Below, in pieces: positions 1 to 5,773 of a DNA stretch of 7,062 nucleotides. Where the stretch lies: the NCBI GenBank assembly GCA_002685415.1, contig NYXO01000042.1, forward strand, positions 19,957-27,018, given 5' to 3'. A model generated the notes under the pieces. That model had not been told where the DNA came from. It made no database searches and worked only from the letters and a program-made list of their open reading frames with translations. Within the stretch, counting starts at the first letter, position 1, and each line of letters begins with the position of its first letter. The DNA comes from Methanobacteriota archaeon (GTDB lineage Archaea; Thermoplasmatota; Poseidoniia; Poseidoniales; Thalassarchaeaceae). A program made the position numbers and the translations under genes.

Positions 1-399
1 CTCGAAAATAATTGGAATGTTCAACCCGGTGACGTACGTAGCCGGGTTGATTTAGCCGAATGGCTACTTTACGCTATGAGAGAAATTCTCAATGACGATG
101 ATGAATTAAGGAAATTGGATCCCTCACAACACAAAATCCTGGTAGATTTAGTTAATGAACTACATAGAAGGATTAGCCATGGATGCAAATCGGACTTACT
201 TGGTTTAGTTTCTGTCAGAGGAATTGGGCGCTCAAGAGCCAGAGAAATGGTTGATTTACTCGGAGTTGAAAATGCCTCAGATGTGGCTGCATTAACAGAA
301 AGAGATCGCGACAAATTGGCGAGCCTAAGAGGATGGAGCAGCCGTTTGGTAGATAATTTGGTTGATGCTGCTTCGAGAAAAACTAGACGACAACTATGA
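1..399 (+). CDS. hel308: Hel308-like DNA helicase, C-terminal fragment (5' end outside window)
   Basis: The reading frame is open from the first base, so this is the last 132 residues of a longer protein; the ATG at 76 is internal. Hel308 is a superfamily 2 3'-5' DNA helicase that acts at stalled replication forks in archaea. The RecA-like motor domains lie outside the window. What is visible fits the Hel308 C-terminus: the segment GDVRSRVDLAEWLLYA (about residues 10-25) resembles the ratchet-domain helix, and KSDLLGLVSVRGIGRSRA (about 63-80) is a helix-hairpin-helix of the kind found in Hel308 domain 5. A second weaker HhH-like stretch, LASLRGWSSRLVDNLVDAA, lies at about 106-124. The protein ends in a basic tail, KTRRQL. 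Linkage to the Cgi121 gene 36 bases downstream supports the call, as I recall the same pairing in other archaea. Another Ski2-like helicase is possible because no motor motif can be seen. Confidence 0.82.
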   Translation, partial: LENNWNVQPGDVRSRVDLAEWLLYAMREILNDDDELRKLDPSQHKILVDLVNELHRRISHGCKSDLLGLVSVRGIGRSRAREMVDLLGVENASDVAALTERDRDKLASLRGWSSRLVDNLVDAASRKTRRQL

Positions 400-435
400 A
401 CTGAACAATTCATCAATTAGACCTCATCGCAAAGC

Positions 436-1023
436 ATGGCTGAGGACCATAGAGTACCATGGTTCCCCGCTTGGGGAATTCAATTTTCTGAGCCATTAGT
501 TGACCCACAAAATGTAATTTCTACCTTCAATGAATGGCGACCGAATGACCGTTGGTTATTACTCGCATATCCCGCTGCTGCTAGTGAGATTCATCTATGG
601 ACGGTGTGGCATGCTCTACGAAGGAATGAATTAAGAAATTCAATGGTTGGAAATAATGTCGATACTGAATTCCTTAGACTAATATCCGGCACTCACCAAA
701 TTAGAATTGCTTTCCAGCGTGCTGGTCTAAAGCAAGGTGACGAGAGAGCCTGGTTAGTCTACCTTCCAGAATTTGGAACGGAATACCCGTTTAGTACAGA
801 CAACGGCGAGCTGAAAATTCCTCGAGATACATTCAATGATGCGACCCCAGATGCAAATCGATTGATGCTTCATCTAAAATCTAGCTTGATAACTGAAAGA
901 CCAATGCCTACCGAAAATGGATTACAAAGAATAGGAAATGATTCAAATTTCAAGGATTCTAATTTTATCGAGCTTGAATCTGCTTTCATGTTACATGCCG
1001 CCATGGCAGATATCAGCACTTGA
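436..1023 (+). CDS. cgi121: KEOPS complex subunit Cgi121-like protein
   Basis: This 195-residue protein resembles Cgi121 (TPRKB in humans), the KEOPS subunit that contacts Bud32 and helps recruit tRNA for the universal t6A37 modification made by Kae1. The clearest match is the central block: a helix at about 52-66 (IHLWTVWHALRRNEL), then VDTEFLRLISGTHQIRIAFQRAGL at about 75-98 with the family-like E78, the SGTHQI turn (84-89) and a following A..G pattern. The length is slightly above the usual 150-180 residues; the extra sequence is in the N-terminus and in the polar region at about 150-180. ATG 436 is the first start after an in-frame TAG at 418, and it has no clear Shine-Dalgarno site, so translation may be coupled to the helicase gene or leaderless. 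Its TGA stop forms the first three bases of a hairpin. Similarity is limited to one block, so the call is good but not certain. Confidence 0.75.
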   Translation: MAEDHRVPWFPAWGIQFSEPLVDPQNVISTFNEWRPNDRWLLLAYPAAASEIHLWTVWHALRRNELRNSMVGNNVDTEFLRLISGTHQIRIAFQRAGLKQGDERAWLVYLPEFGTEYPFSTDNGELKIPRDTFNDATPDANRLMLHLKSSLITERPMPTENGLQRIGNDSNFKDSNFIELESAFMLHAAMADIST

Positions 1024-1037
1024 CCCCTATGGGGTCA
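1021..1037 (+). promoter_or_regulatory. Perfect hairpin overlapping the cgi121 stop codon
   Basis: TGACCCC-TAT-GGGGTCA is an exact inverted repeat with 7-bp arms and a 3-base loop. The first three bases are the cgi121 stop codon. It lies 21 bases before the Shine-Dalgarno site of the next gene. A second CCCCTA occurs at 1054-1059, so the GGGG at 1031-1034 could pair either way, though the alternative is only 4 bp. No T-run follows, so it does not look like an archaeal terminator. A role in RNA stability, processing or translational coupling is inference. Confidence 0.45.
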
Positions 1038-1058
1038 AACTGATAGATGGAGGCCCCT

Positions 1059-1065
1059 AGGAGGT
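1059..1065 (+). promoter_or_regulatory. Strong Shine-Dalgarno site of the zinc-finger gene
   Basis: AGGAGGT is an extended match to the 3' end of archaeal 16S rRNA, with a 9-base gap to ATG 1075. It fixes the start of the small gene. It contrasts with cgi121 and pyrC, which have no visible Shine-Dalgarno site, and suggests independent and efficient initiation of the zinc-finger protein. Confidence 0.7.
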
Positions 1066-1074
1066 ATTGAGATT

Positions 1075-1323
1075 ATGTCGAGATTCCATGGATTCCGAAC
1101 CTGTAAAGTCTGCAATGAAGGATGTACTCCGGGCAATTTTGTTGACCACGAGGGCAAGAGATATTGCACAGCCTGTTGGATAGAAAAAGAAAATCCAAAT
1201 CACGAGGGTATCGAAGATATCAGAACCGCCAATCGTGAAGCTGCGGCGAAGTGGAAGAGGCAGAAGTACAGCAGAGAAGAAGGTCCTTTACCAACTGGAC
1301 CAATGTCTGCTAGGAAAGATTGA
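1075..1323 (+). CDS. Small zinc-finger protein of unknown function
   Basis: This is an 82-residue protein I do not recognise. Residues 10-34 carry two Cys pairs, C10-x2-C13 and C31-x2-C34, separated by 17 residues, with an additional C17 and H25 in the loop. This is a compact zinc-ribbon or LIM-like knuckle that probably binds one zinc. The rest (about 38-82) is charged and helix-prone (ANREAAAKWKRQKYSREE) and ends in a Pro/Gly-containing basic tail; there is no signal peptide or membrane segment, so it is likely cytoplasmic. The ATG is supported by the AGGAGGT site upstream, and the stop is 9 bases before the peptidase start, which indicates one transcript. Nucleic-acid or protein binding is plausible for such a fold but is inference. 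The strong ribosome-binding site and coherent Cys spacing argue that this is a real gene rather than chance. Confidence 0.75.
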   Translation: MSRFHGFRTCKVCNEGCTPGNFVDHEGKRYCTACWIEKENPNHEGIEDIRTANREAAAKWKRQKYSREEGPLPTGPMSARKD

Positions 1324-1332
1324 GGAGTAAAA

Positions 1333-3015
1333 ATGTCATTTGTTCCTGAGGATCTTGACGGAGCGTCATGGGAATGCATAGAACCATACATGAACGACCT
1401 AAGAGATCGTAAGCTTAGTTGTTCAAATTGTCTTGAAACTTTCATCAAAGATAGATCCAGTCTATCCGAAGTGATTTCGGAAGCTAGAGCAAGGCTGTAC
1501 ATCGATATGACTTGTCATACAGATGATGAAGAGATACAAAAGGCTTGGATGCAATTCGTAGAAAACGTTCAACCAAAATTATCTGAATACAGCGATATAC
1601 TGAATCGCCGAATTGTTGAACATGAAGCTGTTGATGAATTACCCGAAAGATTTGATATTTTGGTCAAGGGACTGAAGACTGATATCGAAATTTTTCGAGA
1701 AGAGAATATTCCATTAAGCACTCAGGTAACAAAACTTGTGACAGAATATAATGAGATATGTGGAGCCCAAATGGTTGAATTTGAAGGGGAACAGAAAACC
1801 TTCGCTCAAATGGCGATTTACTTGGAAAATACAGATCGATCTATACGTGAATCTGCTTGGAAAGCCGTCTCAGAGAGGCGCTTTGAGGACAATGAAAGAG
1901 TCTCCGAAATCTACGACGAACTAATTCAGATTAGGCATAAAATTGCTACAAATGCAGGATTTGAAGGGTTTCAACAGTACATGTTTGCTTCTATGCATAG
2001 GTTCGATTACACTATCGACGATTGCTTGGAATTCCATGCTTCAATCGAATCTGTATGTCAGCCATTACGTCACCGAGCCGATAAACAAAGGATGGAAGAT
2101 TTAGGCCTAAATTCATTAAAACCTTGGGATATGGGTGTAGATGTCAAAGGACGACCACCACTACAACCATTCGATGATGTCCAAGAAATGGTAGATGGAT
2201 GCTCACGTATTTTTCACAATATGTCGACTGAATTGGGCAATTATTTCGATCAATTAGATACTAATGATTGCCTAGATTTAGATAGTCGAAAAGGGAAGGC
2301 TCCGGGAGGATATCAGTATTATTTGCAAAAGAGCAGATTGCCGTTTATTTTCATGAATGCTGCTGGAACACAGAGGAATATAGAGACGATGATACACGAA
2401 GCCGGTCACGCTTTCCATTCTTTCTATTCAGGTCACTTAGACCTAATCCATGAAAGGGATTCTCCAATTGAATTTGCCGAAGTAGCAAGCATGGCGATGG
2501 AACTTCTAACCCACCCTCATTGGGAAGAATTCTATGATGGTAAAGATGCGGATAGAGCAAGGAGAAAGCACCTAGAAGATATCATTTCATTTATGCCATG
2601 GATGGCTACGATAGATGCGTTCCAACATTGGGTTTATGCCAATCCCAATCACTCCAGAGAAGAGCGTGCTGAGAAGTGGTTAGAACTTGGTGAAAGGTTT
2701 GGTCCAAAGGTGGACATGGCTGGATTTGAGGATATCCAAAAAGTATCTTGGCAACGCCAGGGACATTTATTCGGAGTTCCCTTCTATTACGTCGAATATG
2801 GAATTGCACAACTTGGAGCTTTACAAATGTGGAAATACCACCGAAGAGACACCGAAGACGCTCTTGCTAGATACAAAGCCGGCCTTTCATTGGGTTACAC
2901 TCGAGGACTAACTGAATTGTTTCAAGCCAGCGGACTAGAACTGTCGTTTTCAGAATCCTATGTCAGTGATCTCATTGGAGAAATCGATGAAGCATTGGCA
3001 GAATTACCTGCATGA
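1333..3015 (+). CDS. M3-family zinc oligoendopeptidase
   Basis: This 560-residue protein is a thimet-oligopeptidase-type (M3) metallopeptidase, expected to degrade short peptides in the cytoplasm. The zinc site is intact: H355-E356-A-G-H359 within IHEAGHAFHSFYS, and the third ligand is probably E383 in FAEVAS. Just before it, PFIFMNAAGTQRNIETM matches the usual strand and loop leading into the M3 active-site helix. Near the C-terminus, H478 and the FYYVEYG block (484-490) correspond to the His and Tyr residues that line the substrate cleft in M3 enzymes. The N-terminal half is the expected long helical region. Size and the C-terminal pattern suggest the M3B branch related to, but distinct from, bacterial PepF. 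The start follows a GAGGAG at 1322-1327 with a 5-base gap, partly inside the stop of the zinc-finger gene. No signal peptide is visible. The exact subfamily and substrates cannot be read from the sequence. Confidence 0.9.
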   Translation: MSFVPEDLDGASWECIEPYMNDLRDRKLSCSNCLETFIKDRSSLSEVISEARARLYIDMTCHTDDEEIQKAWMQFVENVQPKLSEYSDILNRRIVEHEAVDELPERFDILVKGLKTDIEIFREENIPLSTQVTKLVTEYNEICGAQMVEFEGEQKTFAQMAIYLENTDRSIRESAWKAVSERRFEDNERVSEIYDELIQIRHKIATNAGFEGFQQYMFASMHRFDYTIDDCLEFHASIESVCQPLRHRADKQRMEDLGLNSLKPWDMGVDVKGRPPLQPFDDVQEMVDGCSRIFHNMSTELGNYFDQLDTNDCLDLDSRKGKAPGGYQYYLQKSRLPFIFMNAAGTQRNIETMIHEAGHAFHSFYSGHLDLIHERDSPIEFAEVASMAMELLTHPHWEEFYDGKDADRARRKHLEDIISFMPWMATIDAFQHWVYANPNHSREERAEKWLELGERFGPKVDMAGFEDIQKVSWQRQGHLFGVPFYYVEYGIAQLGALQMWKYHRRDTEDALARYKAGLSLGYTRGLTELFQASGLELSFSESYVSDLIGEIDEALAELPA

Positions 3016-3022
3016 CTTCACA

Positions 3023-3035
3023 CTCGGACCCCGAG
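3023..3035. other. Short GC-rich hairpin between convergent genes
   Basis: CTCGG-ACC-CCGAG is an exact 5-bp inverted repeat with a 3-base loop. It sits in the 33-base gap between the tail ends of the M3 peptidase gene and radA. It could form in both transcripts and mark their 3' ends. No T-run follows on either strand, which archaeal termination usually needs, so a terminator role is weakly supported. Confidence 0.25.
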
Positions 3036-3048
3036 GGCCTCTCAGGAA

Positions 3049-4056
3049 TCAATCCCTCAGACCCTCGGCAGTCACGGTGAACACAGCCTCTCCCTCAGGT
3101 AGGTTGGGGCTGTCGACGAGTCGGGCGATTCTTCGCCCACCCTTCGACTTCCTGAGGTAGAGACGGAAAGTACTGGCGTGTCCAACAATGTGACCTCCGA
3201 TAGCCTTTGTAGGATCGCCCCACATAGCGTCTGGTTTGGACATAACTTGGTTAGTCACCAAAACTAGAGCATTGTGAACATCTGAAAGCTGCTTGAGTTC
3301 TTTCAGATGTCTGTTAAGTTTCTGCTGTCTTGCAGCGAGCATTCCACGCCCTACATATTCAGCCCGGAAATGACTCGTTAGAGAGTCAACAATGATTAAT
3401 TTGACATCAATATTCTTCGAGAGCTTTTTGATTTCATCTACCAACAACATCTGATGCGCTGAATTGTAGGCGCGAGCAACGTGTATTCTATCGAGAACCA
3501 CACTAGACTCTAATCCTACAGCTTCTGCCATTTGTGCTATTCTTTCGGGTCTGAACGTATCTTCCGTATCTATGTAGAAAATCTCTCCATCAAACCCTCC
3601 TTGTTCGCTAGGAAGTATCGAGTTAACGGCTAATTGGTGTCCTATCTGTGTCTTTCCACTTCCAAACTCGCCATATACCTCGACTATAGCTTGAGTTTCA
3701 AAACCACCTCCTAGCAACTCATCTAGGGCCGCCGATCCAGATGTCAACTTCTGGACTTCTTTACGGCGTTCTAGTAATTTATTTCCTGAGACGAAGCCGC
3801 CAATGTTTGCCATTTTCTTGGCACCTTGAATAATCTTGGAAGATACTGCTTCGCCTAATTCAGCTTGTTCTGCTAATTCATTTGGACTCATTACTGCAAT
3901 AGCGAGTAATTCCTCAAAACCTGCCTCTCGCAATTTTTCAGCGGTAGCAGGACCCACACCAGGCAAATCATCTATGGTTGCTTGTTCTTCTTCGGCGTCT
4001 ATCACGATAGACCCATCTTCTTCGTCTAACTTTTCACTTGCAGTCTTCTTGGCCAT
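3049..4056 (-). CDS. radA: DNA repair and recombination protein RadA
   Basis: RadA is the archaeal Rad51/RecA strand-exchange recombinase that forms filaments on single-stranded DNA. Numbered from the chosen 335-residue start, it has an acidic N-terminus, a helix-hairpin-helix domain ([13 protein letters not shown] at 30-42), an oligomerisation motif FVSG (88-91), Walker [10 protein letters not shown] (129-137), the catalytic Glu in [10 protein letters not shown] (about 165), Walker B LIIVD (220-224), and DNA-binding loops L1 near 233 and L2 at 269-294 with NQV and GGHIVGHA. No intein interrupts it. The frame extends to a TTG at 4086 and an ATG at 4068, but ATG 4056 is preferred because GGTGA lies 5 bases upstream (4062-4066) and a TATA-like element about 40 bases upstream would give a short leader. 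The oligomerisation motif ends in Gly rather than the commoner Ala; a Gly there is also what I recall in Methanococcus voltae RadA. It is convergent with the peptidase gene. Confidence 0.96.
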   Translation of the reverse strand: MAKKTASEKLDEEDGSIVIDAEEEQATIDDLPGVGPATAEKLREAGFEELLAIAVMSPNELAEQAELGEAVSSKIIQGAKKMANIGGFVSGNKLLERRKEVQKLTSGSAALDELLGGGFETQAIVEVYGEFGSGKTQIGHQLAVNSILPSEQGGFDGEIFYIDTEDTFRPERIAQMAEAVGLESSVVLDRIHVARAYNSAHQMLLVDEIKKLSKNIDVKLIIVDSLTSHFRAEYVGRGMLAARQQKLNRHLKELKQLSDVHNALVLVTNQVMSKPDAMWGDPTKAIGGHIVGHASTFRLYLRKSKGGRRIARLVDSPNLPEGEAVFTVTAEGLRD

Positions 4057-4094
4057 CTTTCTCACCATTCCTTCAATAACCCTCAATGACAGAC

Positions 4095-4104
4095 GGTATA
4101 TGAA
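4095..4104 (-). promoter_or_regulatory. Probable radA TATA box
   Basis: On the minus strand this reads TTCATATACC. It is centred about 25 bases before position 4074, so a transcript starting there would have a leader of roughly 18 bases containing the GGTGA site before ATG 4056. The spacing fits an archaeal TATA box, but the match is short and the region is AT-rich throughout. Confidence 0.35.
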
Positions 4105-4130
4105 TAACAGAATGACCCCTTTTGCATAAT

Positions 4131-4226
4131 TGAAAGTGTAATGCTAACACAATGGGTTCGCAGTATCCTTATTTTTCACTTTCAGTTTTCATTTAGTTCT
4201 AACACTTAATGGCATTAATTGCAATT
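4131..4226. repeat. Cluster of short inverted and direct repeats upstream of radA
   Basis: Within the spacer between radA and the tRNA gene I see an exact 8-bp inverted pair TGAAAGTG (4131-4138) and CACTTTCA (4177-4184), a direct repeat CTAACAC (4144-4150 and 4199-4205), the palindrome TTAATG-G-CATTAA (4206-4218), and the overlapping 10-bp palindrome AATTGCAATT (4217-4226). The sequence is AT-rich, so some of this is expected by chance. A regulator-binding or processing role for radA or the tRNA is possible but unproven. Confidence 0.35.
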
Positions 4227-4328
4227 TTATTTTGGTAGCGAGTGGTGGATTTGAACCACCGGTCTCCGGGTTATGAGCCCGACGAGATAACCTGGCTACT
4301 CCAACTCGCTACCCCCTCGCTAATGCCA
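4210..4328. repeat. 8-bp inverted repeat bracketing the tRNA gene
   Basis: TGGCATTA at 4210-4217 and its exact complement TAATGCCA at 4321-4328 lie on either side of the tRNA. In the minus-strand precursor the leader copy begins 18 bases before the mature 5' end, and the trailer copy begins 18 bases after the discriminator base. Pairing would enclose the tRNA with an asymmetric internal loop. This may help precursor folding or processing, or be coincidental. Confidence 0.4.
4236..4310 (-). tRNA. Initiator tRNA-Met (CAT anticodon)
   Basis: The minus strand folds into a 75-base tRNA. The acceptor stem is AGCGAGT with ACTCGCT; the D arm has three pairs (GAG/CTC) and the conserved GG; the anticodon stem TCGGG/CCCGG closes the loop CTCATAA with anticodon CAT; and the T arm is GGTGG-TTCAAAT-CCACC. 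Two features mark it as initiator rather than elongator: the A1:U72 end pair and the three consecutive G:C pairs next to the anticodon loop (GGG with CCC). Both are known hallmarks of archaeal initiator tRNA. The discriminator base is A, and the next bases read CCA, so the 3' CCA appears to be encoded (4233-4235). No intron is present. It lies about 180 bases upstream of radA on the same strand, so read-through into radA is possible. Confidence 0.95.
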
Positions 4329-4330
4329 CA

Positions 4331-4340
4331 GTTATTTGAA
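4331..4340 (-). promoter_or_regulatory. Possible TATA box of the tRNA gene
   Basis: On the minus strand this reads TTCAAATAAC, centred about 25 bases before the mature tRNA 5' end. That is the expected spacing if the leader is very short. If so, transcription would start downstream of the leader copy of the inverted repeat, so the two proposals compete. The match to a TATA consensus is modest. Confidence 0.3.
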
Positions 4341-4420
4341 GCGAGCGGGAAGGCGTAATTGCGATTCTTAGATGGTAACAGTATTGAGATGTCAGCATTC
4401 CGGCAACATTTGAACAAACC

Positions 4421-5773
4421 ATGGAAGGCAATGTCCTGATTCAGAATGCTTCCTTAGTTTTGTCAGATCGTATTGTAGATGGAGACCTTCGCGTATCCAA
4501 TGGTTCGATCCACAAAATCGCTACCGGAGGTGGCTTAGAGGCCTCAAATGGAGAATTCGTAATCGATGGTACTGGACTACATCTGCTTCCAGGTGCGATA
4601 GATCCGCATGTCCACTTCAGGGAACCGGGTAATACCGACAAGGAAGATCTGCAAAGTGGTAGTAGAGCAGCAGCAGCAGGAGGAGTTACTGCTTTCTTGG
4701 ATATGCCAAACAATGCCCCAAATGCTACCAATCGGGCGACCTTGGAGGCTAAGATCGCCTTAGCTGAATCAAAGAGCGTTAATCACTTTGGATTCTTTGC
4801 TGGAGCAACAAGGGATAATGTAAGAGATTTACAAGATATCGAAGGAATGGATGGAGTTTGTGGCATCAAGATATTCATGGGAAGTAGCACAGGGGATTTA
4901 TTGGTTCACGAGCAAAAAGACCTGGAAAATATTTTTGCAAATACTGGTGGAATAATCGCAACCCACGCAGAAGATGAGGATAGGCTTCAACAACGAATCG
5001 CCGAATTTGGCGAACAGACCGACATCAGAAAACACGCGGAATGTCGGGATGTAGAGTGTGCGTTCATTGCCACAAAGAGAGCTGCTGCTCTTGCCAAAGA
5101 ACACGACCATCGACTGCACATAGTTCACCTAACTAGTGCAACTGAAGCAGACTGGTTAAACAAAAACAAAGGTGATTTAATCACCACTGAGGTTTGTTCT
5201 CAACACCTAACTTTCGACCAAGATGATGTAGAATCACTAGGGGTTAGAGCCCTTATGAACCCGCCAATACGCTATACTGAGGACCGAGATACTCTATGGA
5301 AGCGACTCAAAGATGGTACAATCGATTGCGTCGTCACAGATCATGCCCCTCATTCCCTCGAAGCAAAATCTGTGGGATATCCAAACGCTCCAGCAGGCAT
5401 GCCTGGCGTTGAGACATCTCTGCCATTGATGCTTACTCACGCAATGAATGGTAAGTGTAGTGTCAATGACGTAGCTAATTGGATGTGTGCCGGTCCCGCT
5501 AGAGTTTATGGTATGAAAAACAAAGGCTCTCTTATCGAAGGCTATGACGGCGATTTGACTTTAGTTGACTTAGAAAATCCTCGTACAATTACCGATGCCG
5601 ATACATGGACCAAAGTCGGTTGGACACCATACGATGGAATGGAATTGACAGGGTGGCCAATGTACACCATCGTTGATGGAAATATTGTCCACAAGCGCGA
5701 GGCTGGTGGCCCCCTCAGGGGCACACCTACTGCCAAGCCAGGAAGTACTGGTAGAGTTCTGAAATTCAACTAA
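4421..5773 (+). CDS. pyrC: Dihydroorotase
   Basis: Dihydroorotase closes carbamoyl-aspartate to dihydroorotate, the third step of de novo pyrimidine synthesis. The 450-residue length is typical of the long, non-E. coli type found in archaea and many bacteria. The amidohydrolase metal site is complete: D61-P-H63-V-H65 followed by FREPG, the lysine K150 in GIKIFMGSS that is carboxylated in this family, H182 in ATHAED, H236 in HIVHLTSA, and the catalytic D307 in VVTDHAPH. Substrate-binding blocks are also present: DMPNN (94-98), MNPPIR (279-284) and PAGMPGVETSLPLML (324-338). Intact metal ligands and these blocks favour dihydroorotase over hydantoinase or allantoinase. ATG 4421 has no Shine-Dalgarno site, so a leaderless or unusual initiation is likely. 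No other pyr gene is visible nearby. The stop overlaps the stop of the convergent propeller gene by 4 bases. Confidence 0.95.
   Translation: MEGNVLIQNASLVLSDRIVDGDLRVSNGSIHKIATGGGLEASNGEFVIDGTGLHLLPGAIDPHVHFREPGNTDKEDLQSGSRAAAAGGVTAFLDMPNNAPNATNRATLEAKIALAESKSVNHFGFFAGATRDNVRDLQDIEGMDGVCGIKIFMGSSTGDLLVHEQKDLENIFANTGGIIATHAEDEDRLQQRIAEFGEQTDIRKHAECRDVECAFIATKRAAALAKEHDHRLHIVHLTSATEADWLNKNKGDLITTEVCSQHLTFDQDDVESLGVRALMNPPIRYTEDRDTLWKRLKDGTIDCVVTDHAPHSLEAKSVGYPNAPAGMPGVETSLPLMLTHAMNGKCSVNDVANWMCAGPARVYGMKNKGSLIEGYDGDLTLVDLENPRTITDADTWTKVGWTPYDGMELTGWPMYTIVDGNIVHKREAGGPLRGTPTAKPGSTGRVLKFN

Larger units (their letters stand above)
4087..4420. other. Intergenic region holding the initiator tRNA
   Basis: This 334-base stretch separates the divergent radA and pyrC genes, counted from the longest possible radA frame. 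It contains the tRNA, the probable radA promoter and the short repeats described separately. From 4346 to 4420, before pyrC, I see no convincing TATA box, no Shine-Dalgarno site and no small gene; an in-frame TGA at 4385-4387 rules out an upstream pyrC start of any length. No T-run follows the tRNA on its own strand. Confidence 0.6.

Noticed and set aside
69..416. Long minus-strand open frame opposite the helicase fragment
   Set aside because: The plus-strand frame has recognisable Hel308 features and continues from the window edge; the opposite frame is low-complexity Ser/Leu-rich shadow sequence.
1200..1502. Minus-strand open frame of 100 codons across the zinc-finger/peptidase junction
   Set aside because: It crosses two well-supported plus-strand genes with Shine-Dalgarno sites and shows no family features.
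4113..4119. TGACCCC upstream of radA matching one arm of the hairpin at 1021
   Set aside because: Only one arm recurs, with no complementary partner nearby; a 7-base match is expected by chance in 7 kb.
3836..4129. Plus-strand open frame opposite the radA N-terminus
   Set aside because: It is a Ser/Ala-rich shadow of radA and would also cover the radA promoter.
4661..4682. AGC-rich triplet run in pyrC
   Set aside because: It encodes the Ala-rich stretch before GGVTAF that is normal in dihydroorotases; imperfect and short.
4441..4731. Minus-strand open frame inside pyrC
   Set aside because: It lies opposite the dihydroorotase metal-site region; no independent start signal or recognisable domain.
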